Source of the DNA: Paraescarpia echinospica
Taxonomy: Eukaryota; Annelida; Polychaeta; Sabellida; Siboglinidae
Direction: 5' to 3'
DNA: 64,000 nucleotides
NCBI GenBank assembly: GCA_020002185.1
Contig: CM034537.1
Coordinates: 69,928,048 to 69,992,047, forward strand
Each line of letters starts with the position of its first letter. The first letter of the stretch is position 1. Position numbers and translations under genes: made by a program. Positions 33,245 to 43,366 of this stretch are shown piece after piece. The notes beneath the pieces were generated by a model. The model did no database searches and had not been told where the DNA came from. It was given only the letters and a program-made list of their open reading frames with translations.

Positions 33245-33553
33245 TTGTTATTTCACGTTTTCCTGCCGACGACCTATCTTGAGCCAGAGAAGGTCAAGGT
33301 ACTAGCTTCGTGTGCACTGTACAATATACTGCGCGATAAAAATGTGGTTCACCCGTGGAATGGCGGACCAAGAGAGTGCTTACACGCACAGCGTTACCCC
33401 TCATGTTGGAGAAAAGACAAGATGCTAGAGCAGGCCAAATTACGTGCTGGTACCAAGGTGACAACCTGCGCCAAAGCACAACGCGAGTGCTTGGTAGGAT
33501 GTCATGATTTGACACTTGGACCCCTAGTTGTCCATGAATGCCATGTGATATAA
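33245..33553 (+). pseudogene. PIF/Harbinger-type transposase C-terminal remnant
   Basis: The segment YLEPEKVKVLASCALYNILR resembles the C-terminal end of the DDE nuclease of Harbinger transposases and HARBI1, where a Pro-Glu-Lys turn precedes an Ala-Cys-x-x-Leu-His/Tyr-Asn-x-Leu helix. The rest of the transposase is absent. The call rests on this one motif. Confidence 0.5.
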
Positions 33554-33610
33554 TCAGTGTATGATGAACATTACAATGAATGTGATATATTTATGTAGAA
33601 TTATTTAGTG

Positions 33611-33616
33611 ATGGTG
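33611..33616. repeat. Target site duplication, left (ATGGTG)
   Basis: ATGGTG directly before the element is repeated at 50401-50406 directly after it. Polintons characteristically make 6-bp duplications. Confidence 0.95.
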
Positions 33617-33942
33617 AGTAGTTATGGTGTGCTCGAGGACACCGGTCATGACCCCAGATCAAAGGGATTTTTGAAAAGATCAAAGGGATTTTCGTGTTTT
33701 TTAGCAGTCAAGGATGAATAGCTGAATCGAATGGAATGTTACTTATAAAAAAGGTGATTGACAGGTGTGGTGATTGACAGGACCACGGACTGTGCCGACA
33801 TCTAGTGACTAATTAGGTAATTAATTAGGTATTAATTAGCAACAGGTGAGTAATGCATTCACTGGAGGGCAGCACTAGCAATAAGTAAAAATAGTAATTA
33901 GCAACTAATTAGTACCAATTAGGTATATGGCTATGTGTGAGG
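33617..33942 (+). repeat. Polinton left terminal inverted repeat
   Basis: It matches the complement of 50099-50400, with about 25 extra bases at an AATTAGGTAATTAATTAGGT stretch. It contains a tandem pair of AGATCAAAGGGATTTT near the tip. Confidence 0.93.
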
Positions 33943-35925
33943 CAGGAAAGCGTCATATGTAGTGAAATAGGGTACGCGTGGACTTAGATTACATTACTCG
34001 GCTGCTGGGTGGTGGCTGGCGGCGCTGGAAGATCAGCGAGGTTATCGGTCGGCCTAGTCGTCATGACTCACGGCCAAATGGGATATCGTATGACGGTATT
34101 GTAATGAATGTGGATGTGCGTTAAGCGGGCGAAGTCTGCGCGGTGCAGTTTTATGACGCTGGAGTATTATTATGATTATTATTATTATATTGTGTGGGCG
34201 CTTGGCAGTGATTCTCTGGCTGTGCGGCGGGTGAAGTGCGACATAATATATAATGAAAAAGTTGTTGCGCGGCGCATGTTATGACGCTGGAGTATTATTG
34301 TGTGTGGACACTTGGCAGTGTCTGCACAGTAACAGCTGTTACTTGTGAAGTGCACATTAGTTGGAATATAGACAAATGCTGCGGTTGTTGGATTATTTCG
34401 CTAGGCTGTATTGTGATCGTATGCATGAGAAGCACGGCGCCTGTTATAACGCTGAAATATTGTGTAGGCGTTTGGTAGTGATTCTGTGGCTGGCACTTGT
34501 GCATTAGTTGGAATATAGACAAATGCTGCGGGTAGCTGTCACTTGTGCATTAGTTGGAATATAGACAAATGCTGCGGGTGGTGGATATTGCGCGGAAAGA
34601 AAGGAAACGGTGAGAAATATAGAGATATATATTTTATTACATATATATTTATTATAACAGTAGGGGTGTTGTGTTTCTAGTCACTATGGTGCAGGACCGA
34701 ATCCGTGACGTCCAGGTGATTGCGGAGGAAAATAGTCTGGGTAGCTGTGGATGGATAGGTGCCGGGGCCCAGGTGGACCAAACGTGGTAGGAAGTGTCGA
34801 TGGTTCGTCGGGCTGATGTGTCGATGGCGGGCGTTGTGTTCCGAGCACGGCCAACGTTGGAAGACCAGGCGGTGTGGGCGAAAGTATGACTCGGCGGCAG
34901 GGGGCCTCAACAAAGTGTACGCATACGCCCCATCCCACTGCGTAGGTGCGATGGTGGAGGGCGGGCGAAATGCAGTAGACGTGTGTGTAAGGTAGAATAT
35001 ATAGATTGTTAGTTGGATGCGTTGTCGTCGATAGTGGCGGGCGTGCGTTGGCGCACCAAATATAGCATGCCACCACGCCGATTCTCTCTCGAGGGGTCGT
35101 ATCCAACACAATCAGCTCGTTTCGACGGATTCCGGGCGGTGGCACAAAACCGTTCCGTCTAGAGGGAACCATAAGGGTTTGTCCCCGACCAACGTGAAGG
35201 GTTTCAAACCCCGCAATGAGGCGTCTGTAAATGTGAAATGTGAGTGAGTGACGTGGAAGGAAAGCAGCTATAGTTATAGTAATCATCAAAACCCGTAATG
35301 AGACTTCTGCAAATAAAGGTAAGATAAATTGTAGTTATTGGAAGGAAAGCAGTTATAGTTTGACGGTTATTGGAAGGAAAGCAGTTATAGTTATAGTAAT
35401 CAAAGCCCGTAATTAGGCGTCTGTAAATATAGTTAAGATAAATTGTAGTTATTGGAAGGAAGATAATGAAGGAAAGCCGTTATTGTAGTTAGTATCGTTG
35501 AAGGAGGAAACGTACCTTTCTCCTGGTCGTGGGGGGGGCAGCAGCATTATGTGTGGCGTTCGCGTGTGGTCTGTAAATAATAAAAATTTGTTAGTTAGTG
35601 ACGTTGAAGGAAAGCAGTTATAGTAAGATAATTTGTAGTGATATGAAGGAAAGCCGTTATTTGAGTTAGTATCCTTGAAGGAGGAAACGTACCTTTCTCC
35701 TGGTTGTCGAGGGGTGGCATTCATTGCGCTTGCAGCGTGTTCGTTGTTCTGGCTCATTGTGTGAAATGATGCGCAGTTGTTTTCGCGGTGACTGTTTTCG
35801 CGGCCTAGACACGTAGGCGGCTGCTTTACATAAGCGGCTGACGTCACTGGTTACATAAGGCGCTTATGTAACTGTTTATAAGTGCATATGTATTGTCAGT
35901 GTGGTAACGTTGTGTGTTGTTGCCG
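33943..35925. other. Polinton left subterminal region, repeats
   Basis: No gene is supported. At 34130-34580 three diverged units share ATGACGCTGGAGTATTATTG and GGCGCTTGGCAGTGATTCT; CATTAGTTGGAATATAGACA recurs at 34354, 34502 and 34547. At 35280-35720 GAAGGAAAGCAGTTATAG, GCGTCTGTAAAT and GGAGGAAACGTACCTTTCTC recur. A 201-codon minus frame (34684-35289) has no recognisable domain. Confidence 0.6.
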
Positions 35926-36589
35926 ATGCAGAGCGTTGTTGACATCATGGTGCCGCCTGTTTACGGAGAGGCACCAAAGAAAGTGAAAAAGTCGAAGGTA
36001 GCGACTGGCACGTCGTCGGCGTCCCTCGGCGAAATGAAAGCCCCTGCAGCGACAGCTACGTCGGCGTCGCTGAATTCTCATCTCGACGCAGCGCCCTTGG
36101 TGAGTGGTGTGGTCGCGCCGAACGGGGTAACTCTGAAAGAGTGTGTTAGCGCCGGATGGCGTATATAAGATTGCTACACCCGTAAAAATCGTTGGCTTTG
36201 CATGGAAAAATAAATGCACGTACGTTGGCTGTTGCGATTGTAAGCGCAAAGTGCGAGGTCTTCCAAGCGGCACTATGGTGTGCGCAGTGCATGGAGTACA
36301 GGCGAAGCCGAAAAATTATTATTCGGTGCGCGTCCTGTTGGAAGGGGATGATGATGATGATGAGGCTGGTATTTGGCTTACTCTATTCGACGAAGCGATG
36401 GTGTTGCTGGTCGATTTCGATGCCGAATACATGGCCAACATGATGCCAGAGCAGTTGCGTGACACTTTTGTAGCGAGCCTGATCGGTTCAGTCCTGGAGG
36501 AGACCGTGCAAAAGGTCGTATGGGGCGGAATTCAGGACACGTACAATATCCGGAGTGTGAGGGTTGTGTCGAAGAAGGCGAGTCAATAA
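35926..36589 (+). pseudogene. RPA-like zinc-ribbon/OB-fold ssDNA-binding protein, frame broken or spliced
   Basis: The C-terminal frame (about 36143-36589) resembles DNA-binding domain C of the large replication protein A subunit. It has a strand ending ATPVKIVGFAWKN, a zinc-ribbon-like CCDCKRK...CAVHG, then YYSVRVLL, WLTLFDEAMVLLVDFDAEYM and a closing helix and strand. In RPA this fold binds single-stranded DNA, which a protein-primed replicon needs for strand displacement. There is no ATG in this frame before the ribbon. The upstream frame (ATG at 35926, MQSVVDIMVPPVYGEAPKKV, Lys/Ala/Ser-rich) overlaps it in another register, so either a frameshift or an unresolved intron joins them. AATAAA (36585-36590) overlaps the stop codon. 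The RPA call rests on the order of features, not on a search. Confidence 0.6.
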
Positions 36590-36650
36590 AGCACGCGTTG
36601 TTCACCCTTGAATGACTAACAATAACGCCTGGCTTGTTGCTTCTGTAGGA

Positions 36651-37459
36651 CGCTGTAATTGCCGCCGCTTTACGCAGCCTCGATGATGATGAGGGATCGC
36701 CCCCTGCCGAGAAGCGCGCCAAAACGGAAACGCTGCCTCCGTTCATCACTGATGAAGACACACAGAGCATCCCCCGACCGAGAAGTGCGCCAGAATCGAC
36801 GCGCCCTATTTGCTGGAGAGAGAAGCACCAATTTATCGACCTTCGAACACCACTGAAGATACGCAGTTATCGCCCCCGACGTACGCTACATTGAGTCCGG
36901 TGGTGCCAACAACAACAGCATCACTACCACCACCACGTCTGGAGGTGGTGTCTGTGTCTTCGGATGACATTGTACCGTGGTCCCGCAACAACGAGCCGGT
37001 GATCGTGGGCGACGTCCAAACCGACTCGGAGTGGAGCATCATACAGCCGTATGCCAGACGCCAACGATGTATGATGGGTGATGGAGAGTGCGCGGCAAGA
37101 TTGCGGTGAGTGCCCGCCTGAGGAGGGCTGTCCATTTGTACACATGTATGGCTATCGTGGCAGGAAGCCAAGCCGACGCTATCAGCTTGTGTACGATAAC
37201 GTGGTGGCCCTAAATGCTTACTATTATTCCTTCTGCGCTCGACAGCTTTCTGCAGAGCTCGCTGTTGTTACCTGCTATGCGACTGATCGCGGTGCTCGAA
37301 GATCGATGCGTTCGCGGCGATCGAATTACGGAACGGGCACTCGTGCACCAAGTCGCTGACTGGCTCATAGGCACGGACTGGACGGCGCCGTTCGATCGTT
37401 CCCTCCTGGAGGCCGCCATGCAGCACTATATTCTGAAAAGAGCATGTCTCGGCGACTAA
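36651..37459 (+). pseudogene. Unrecognised broken Polinton gene (acidic/Pro-rich, then Cys-containing, then helical)
   Basis: Three plausible protein pieces lie in different frames. The first begins after a TTGCTTCTGTAG acceptor-like site at 36650 with DAVIAAALRSLDDDEGSPPA and is rich in Asp, Glu and Pro. It appears to continue in another frame to about 37107 (SDDIVPWSRNNEPVIVGDVQ, ending near a GTGAGT). The second (37078 onward) contains CGECPPEEGCPFVHMYGYRG. The third (37214-37459) ends with ERALVHQVADWLIGTDW and LLEAAMQHYILKRACLGD. Frameshifts or introns separate them. I do not recognise the family. Confidence 0.4.
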
Positions 37460-38520
37460 TGCTGCTGCTGCTGTGGCGTGAAGAGATTATTAATGATGAA
37501 CAGTATGAATAATGAATTACTATGATGATGAACATTACCCTGTGGCTGCCGAATAAATATATAGCGTTGCACCACTGTGGCATAAAGCCTTATTACATGT
37601 ATGTATAGCGAACATTACCCTGCTGTGGCATAAAGTCTTACATGTATAGTGCCGTTGACGGTGAATCTGCTGTGGTGGCCTAAAGTGCCGCGCTTATTAT
37701 TGTTTTTTTACCTGTGGCATAAAGCCTTACATGTATGATGATGTTTAATAAAACGTACGAACAAAACAAAGCCCGCCTCCTCTTCTTCTGTTGTCGACGT
37801 CTACAGCGCTGCCACCTGACGGGCCTCTGCGCCATCATCCCAGTACAAACAAACTGACGACGGGCAGAAAAACGGTAAGACAGCTTCTACGCCGAAGCCG
37901 CCATCCCAGTGCAAACAAACAAACGAAAAATGAGAGAAAACTGTAGCGCCAAAACAATTCGCTGCCATCCAGAAAGCGAGCGGCGGTACTACAAAAATCC
38001 CAGTGCAAACAAACAAACTGACGACGGGCGGAAAAAAGTTAAGACAACCTCTGCTGCGGCGCCATCCCAGTGCAAACAAACAAACATACGAAGAAAACTG
38101 TAGAGTAGCGCCAAAAAAATTCGCTGCCATCCAGAAAGCGAACATGACCGTACGAAACTCCCAGTGAGACCCGGTTTAATGCTGCGCCACCCAAGTGCAA
38201 AACCGCTGCTAACGGACGGAGTAGTCGACAGCGCTGCCACCTGACGGCTATCCCAGTGCAAACAAACCTGACGGTAGCGCTGCCACCTGACGGGCGGTGA
38301 GACAGCAGCCTCTGCGCCATCCCAGTGCAAACATACAAACAACAATTCGCCGCCGCCGCCATCCAGAAAGTTTGCTGCCTTAACAGTGAACTGCAAACAA
38401 ACAAACTACTGCGCATGAGAGCTGCAGCGCGCGCCAACAAACAAAAATTCGCCCCGCCATCCAGAAAGTGATTTAATGGCGGCTGCTGCCACCACCACCA
38501 CCACCTAGCGGTCGTTGCGC
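37460..38520. other. Polinton non-coding repeat region with poly(A) signals
   Basis: AATAAA occurs at 37552-37557 and 37747-37752. GTGGCATAAAG with CTTACATGTAT recurs between 37575 and 37735. From 37830 to 38460 there are about eight copies of ATCCCAGTGCAAACAAAC alternating with about four of GCTGCCATCCAGAAAGCGA. Minus-strand open frames here only read the repeats. Confidence 0.75.
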
Positions 38521-38524
38521 GCGG

Positions 38525-38532
38525 CTTTATAG
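38525..38532 (+). promoter_or_regulatory. Possible TATA box of the polymerase gene
   Basis: CTTTATAG lies about 90 bases before the first ATG of the polymerase reading frame (38618). Confidence 0.35.
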
Positions 38533-38617
38533 CCGGTGTCGGTAATTCGTCATAGTTAATATCGTTCCGGCCTCGACTAGGACGAACGTGCGTTCCGCAC
38601 TGCTGCTGTCACCGACG

Positions 38618-41600
38618 ATGCACGCATGCCCGAAATGCGATCGAACGTTCGCCCGTCGCACCAATATGTTGCGGCATCTGACAAGCTGCGGCGGCGGCGG
38701 CGGCGGCGGCGGCGGGGGCAATCAACAACAACAACCTCACGCGTGTCCGAAATGCGATCAAACGTTCGCCAACCGTGCCAATACGGTGCGACATGTAAAA
38801 GTCTGCGGTACGTCGCGGCCGCCGCCGCCGCCGCCGCCGGCGCGCGATGACGACGACGACCTACGGCGTACCGTTCGCGAACACTGGTCGAGCATCCGTA
38901 CGTCTGTAGTGCGGGGTCCCGTCCAGTCTAGATATAACTTCGAAATGACCGACTGTTCGGACACGGCCGCGAACGACGCCCGACTACGACTGATGTTCGA
39001 GGCGTGTAACTGTTGCGGACGCTATCCCGAGTCGGCCGTCGTCGTTACCGACGCCGCGTCGTTCGAACGTTTCCTTGACGCCGCCCGATAGCCCGACGTT
39101 CTGCAGTATGTCATTGCGGGTGGATCGCCGAATTGGTGACGAACGTTACGTACTTCCTTAACGCCATGATAAACCATCCTATCGGGTGCGCGCTGCAGCA
39201 GCGACTCCCCGACTACCTGCGCAACAACAGGGCGCTCATCGGCCTAGCGAAAGATACTCGCCACAATCGGCCGTACACCGACATCCTGTGCCTCTTCCGC
39301 TGTCTGGCGCTGCATCGGGGCGCCGACTACCACGTAGACGATTTGACGACCTCGGCCTTAAGGCTCTACGCCGACTACAGCGCCGGCAGCGGCCAACCCT
39401 ACTACGCGTTCGCCGGCGTTCCGCTGAATCAGCTCGACCGGGTGGAGACGGTCTTCGAAACAAATGTGACCGTGTATCGGCTGACGGAGGAGGGGGCCGC
39501 TGAATTGGTCCGCCGCTCCCTCCACCGCTACCCGACTACCATGAGCGTCAATCTGTTCCAGACGCACTATTCCTACATAACTGACGTGTCGATGTTCTGT
39601 CGCTCGTACCTATGCGGTAAGTGCGGCGAGGCGCTATGGCCGACCCTCTATCGACTGCAGCGTCACGAGGCGACGTGCGAGGGCGGCGTTCGCCACGTCT
39701 TCCCCGGCGGCGTCTACCATCCGACGCCGTCCGTGTTTCAACAGCTGGAGGACGAGGGAGTCTACGTGGACGAACGCCTGCGCTACTACCCGTACAGGGC
39801 GACATAAGAATGTTACTTCGACGATCGCAACCTGCCGGCGGACAGCGCCAAATTCCGGTGGATAGCGCGACACGAGCTACTCTGCGTGAGCGTCGCCTAG
39901 AACGTCCCCGGGCACGAGACGGCGTGCTGCTTCGTCACGTCCGGTGATTCGGGCGAGCTCGCGAAACGCCTGATCGACGCCCTGGAGGGCATCAGCGAGG
40001 CGGCGTGCGCGGCTCTGTGACCGTCGTACGACGCGACCTTCGAGGCGACCGCCGCGCTCGACGACGAATGGCGAGCTCGCGCGACGGAGAAGGAGGCGTC
40101 GCGCCTTAAGAGCCCGTACACGGTGCTCGGCGACCGCCTGTGGACGCACCTGCGCCGCCTCCCCGTCCTCGGCTTCAATTCGGGCAAGTACGACTTGAAC
40201 GTCGTCAAGAAGTATCTGACGCCCCTGTTCATGACCAGCGAGGGGCAGAGCATCTCGTCGGTGTTTACGATCAAGCGTCAGAACATCTTCATGTGCCTAA
40301 CGACGGCGACGCTCAAGTTCCTAGACATCACCAACTACCTGGGCCCCGGTGTCAGCTACGATAAGTTTCTGAAGGACTACGGCTGCGAGGCGACGAAGGG
40401 CCACTTTCCCTACGAGTACCTCGACGACCTGCGAAAACTGGACGACACCGAACTGCCGCCGCGAGAGGCCTTCTACAGCCACCAGAAGCGCGAAGGCATC
40501 TCCGCTGCCGAGTACGAGGGTTGCGCGAAGGTATGGCGCGACGAAGGTATGATGGCGCTGCGGGACTACCTCGTGTGGTAAAATAACAGGGACGTGGTGC
40601 CTTTTCTGGAGGCCGTCGACAAGCAGTTCGCCTTCTATCGGGAGCGCCTCATCGACATTTTCAAGGACGCCATCAGCGTACCGGGCCTGACCTTGCTGTA
40701 CCTGTTCAACGATCTGCCGTCGACGCTCCACTTCATGCACTTCAACGAACCAAACAAGGACGTGCACCGGCTCCTACAATCGCAGATCGTCGGCGGCCCC
40801 TCGATCATTTTCGCGCGCTATCACGAGGCCGGCGTGACCGTTCTTCGGCGCGACGAGTACGCCGAGTCGGCGCGGCCCTGCCGTTTGATCGTCGGCTTCG
40901 ACGCAAATGGCCTCTACCTATGAGCGATCACGCAGGAGGTGCCGACGGGGTGGTACACGCGCCGTCGCGTGGAGAAGGCCATTCCGCCGGAACGCGTGCA
41001 CGGCTACGGCCGCCTGGAGTGGCTGACGTGGGAGGCGGCGCGGACGGGGGCGCGCATACGACACCAGCTCAACGGGCGCGAGAAGCGCGTCGGCAAGTAC
41101 CGGGTCGACGGCTGGTTTCGCGAGACGCGGACGACGTACCAGTTCCAAGGTGCTTCTTCCACGGCTGCCTGTGCACGGGGTAGGAGAGGAACGAGGTGAA
41201 CGGCAAGCCGATGAGTCAACTGTACCCCGAAACGGCCGCCGTCACGGCCTATCTTCGCCGCTTCGTCACCGTCGTCGAGATGTGGGAGTGCCGGTGGCCC
41301 GCGACGAGACCGCCGCCGCCAACGCTGCGGAGCTGGACCGTCAAGGGCGCCGACGTTACGCGGTCGACGATCCTGAAGGCCGTGCTCGACGACACGCTGT
41401 TCGGCCTAGTCGAGTGCGACATCGCCGTTCCGGACGCTTTCGCCGAGATGCAGCCGATCTTCAAGAACGTCTACATCGCGCGCGACGATCTCAGCCCGTT
41501 CATGCGTCGCTATGCCGAAACGCACGAGCTGCTCGCCCGGCCTCAGCGCACGCTTGTGGGGAGCTTCTTCGGCGCCAAGATTCTGCTCGCGACGCCGCTA

Positions 41601-42596
41601 CTGCGGTGGTATCTGCGTCACGGACTCGTCGTCAAAAGCGTCTACCAGATCGTCGAGTACGAGCCGGTCGCATGCTTTCGTCTCTTCGGCGACACGGTCT
41701 CCGCCGCGCGACGCGAGGGCGACGCCAACCCCGACAAGGGCATCATCGCCGATACGTTCAAGCTTCTCGGGAACAGTTCATACGGGAAACCTATCACGCG
41801 GATCGACCTGCACCGATACATCAAGTTCTGCACGTCCGCCGGCGCCGCGACGCTGATCAATGATCGACGCTTCCGGCAGCTCGACGTCGTCGTTCCCGAC
41901 GGCCTCTACGAGGTGGCACTGAACAAGCGAACCGTCCGGTACGCGCTGCCCATCGAGATCGGCTACTTCGTATATCAGTACGCCAAACTGCATATGCTGG
42001 AATTTTACTACGATTTCATCGCCGCCTACATTCCGCGCCCGCTGTTCCAGTACTGCATGATGTACACCGATTCGGCGTATTTGAGCCTCGCGGGACGCGA
42101 CCTTGACGAGCTCGTGGCGACGGCTAAGCGCGAATACTACTTTCGGCACCGCGGCGAGTGGTTCCCGTGGGAACACTGCGACGCGCACGCGGAGGCGTAC
42201 GTGCTGTGCCGGCTCACCGGCCGAACGTGGGACGCGCCCGACGAATGTTGCGCGAGACGGCGCAGGTACGACAAGCGAGCGCCGGGCCTCTTCAAAGAGG
42301 AATCGTCCGGTCGCGGAATCGTCGTGCTCTGCAGTAAGACGTACTACTGTTTCGGCGACGGCGGCGGCGACAAGTACAGCACGAAGGGGCTGAGCAAGCG
42401 TCAGAACGACGTCTACAAGGACGTCTTCCTCGGCGTGTTGCGCGGACGACGGAGCGCCAGCGGCTGGAACCGCGGCTTCCAAGTGAAGGAATCGTCCGTG
42501 CTGACGTACATACAGCAGCGCGCGGCGTTCAGCTACTTTTACGCCAAACGTCGCGTGCTCGACGACGGCGTCACCACGGCGCCGATACTCGTATAA
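38618..42596 (+). pseudogene. Protein-primed family B DNA polymerase with N-terminal zinc fingers, disabled
   Basis: This is the replicative polymerase of the Polinton. From ATG 38618 two finger motifs appear (CPKCDRTFARRTNMLRH and CPKCDQTFANRANTVRH), separated by a poly-Gly linker, then an Asp-rich linker. The exonuclease region includes FNSGKYDLN (about 40174-40200). The polymerase domain shows motif A FDANGLYL (40897-40920), motif B KLLGNSSYG (41760-41786) and motif C YTDSAYL (about 42063-42083). Breaks: stops at 39089, 39805, 39898, 40018, 40579, 40921 and 41181, with frame changes near 39131 and 41150. All three stop codon types occur, so this is decay and not a recoded genetic code. Confidence 0.93.
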
Positions 42597-42600
42597 AGGG

Positions 42601-42720
42601 GCACCCTCCCCTCCCCTACCTAGGGGTAGGGACCAATAGGGGGAGGGACCCTACCCCTAGGGATCCCTAGGGACTCCTAGTAGGACCTAGGGGTAGGGTG
42701 TGTATGTATGTATGTATGTA
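42601..42720. repeat. C/G-rich palindromic spacer between convergent genes
   Basis: CCTAGGGGTAGGG occurs at about 42619-42631 and 42686-42698, and its complement CCCTACCCCTAGG at 42649-42661, followed by (GTAT)n. It can form hairpins exactly where the left and right transcription units meet. Confidence 0.8.
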
Positions 42721-42722
42721 GT

Positions 42723-42728
42723 AATAAA
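42723..42728 (+). terminator. Poly(A) signal, rightward unit
   Basis: AATAAA 126 bases after the polymerase stop codon. Confidence 0.6.
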
Positions 42729-42769
42729 AATGAGTGAACAAACACGCGTGCGGTAGTACATCGTCGTCG

Positions 42770-42783
42770 TTTATTTATTTATT
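42770..42783 (-). terminator. Poly(A) signals, leftward unit
   Basis: TTTATTTATTTATT on + gives three overlapping AATAAA hexamers on -, 130 bases after the protease stop. This is about 45 bases from the opposing signal. Confidence 0.6.
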
Positions 42784-42912
42784 ACAACCTCACTAATTCG
42801 GTCTTGCCTGCCTAGTACGGCGAGGAGCTCGCGACCAACGGGTCCGACAAAGTCGGTTCGGATACTCGGTCGTCTACTACTATGCTTTCCTTAACTAGCA
42901 ATGTTAAAAAGT

Positions 42913-43365
42913 TCAATGCAGCTTTAGCCAGTCGAATACTAGACAGTCGTTAGCCACCCTATCGGGGCCGAACAGGCACTGGAAGCCGCTTAGCGGCATA
43001 CCGCGGCATCGTAAGAGCAGGTAGGTGACGCAATATTGTCCGCACACGTTAGATACACTGCTCTGCAGTCTCTTGTCGTTGTACGTCCACGAGTTGCAGT
43101 TGCGGCGCAGGAAGACGCGGAAGTCGGCGTGCACCGGCGGCAGGCCGTACGAATCCAAGTACTCGCCTCGCTGGTCGGCGTCCACGTAGACGGCCACCCA
43201 TTGCTCCCCCGGTTCGTCGCCGTCGTCGGTGTTGCACACGAACGCCGTCGGGTAGGCGGCGAGCCGCCGTCCCGGTAGCTCGTCTTTAGGCACAACGCCG
43301 ACGACCATGTTTTTAGTGTACGCGTCGACCACCAGGCAGCGTATCAGCTGAAACGTGTCCATCAT
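42913..43365 (-). CDS. Adenovirus-like maturation cysteine protease, His replaced
   Basis: A 150-residue protein with the layout of Polinton/adenovirus C5-type proteases, which cleave capsid precursors during virion maturation. Visible blocks are GVVPKDELP, the strand FVCNTDD...GEQWVAVYVD, YLDSYGLPP (acidic triad member region), RRNCNSWTYNDKRLQ and the nucleophile block VCGQYCVTYLL. Where the family has the catalytic His before Trp, this copy reads Gln-Trp, so it is probably inactive. The ATG lies one base after the stop of the major capsid gene. The ORF is otherwise intact. Confidence 0.9.
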   Translation of the reverse strand: MMDTFQLIRCLVVDAYTKNMVVGVVPKDELPGRRLAAYPTAFVCNTDDGDEPGEQWVAVYVDADQRGEYLDSYGLPPVHADFRVFLRRNCNSWTYNDKRLQSSVSNVCGQYCVTYLLLRCRGMPLSGFQCLFGPDRVANDCLVFDWLKLH

Positions 43366-43366
43366 C

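Noticed and set aside
34684..35289. 201-codon minus-strand frame in the left Polinton arm
   Set aside because: Composition is Pro/His/Arg-rich without any recognisable motif, competing frames are also open, and repeats run through the region.
36100..36149. A 50-bp intron joining the two RPA-like frames
   Set aside because: GTGAGT and TTAG fit, but the join leaves the wrong phase, so I kept frameshift or an unresolved intron as the explanation.
37801..38440. Minus-strand frames rich in Phe/Cys/Trp in the Polinton
   Set aside because: They read the alternating ATCCCAGTGCAAAC and CCATCCAGAAAG repeats; the same residues recur in each frame.
38618..42596. Stop codon reassignment as an explanation for the interrupted polymerase
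   Set aside because: TAA, TAG and TGA all occur within the frame, frameshifts accompany them, and the capsid and integrase genes are free of internal stops.
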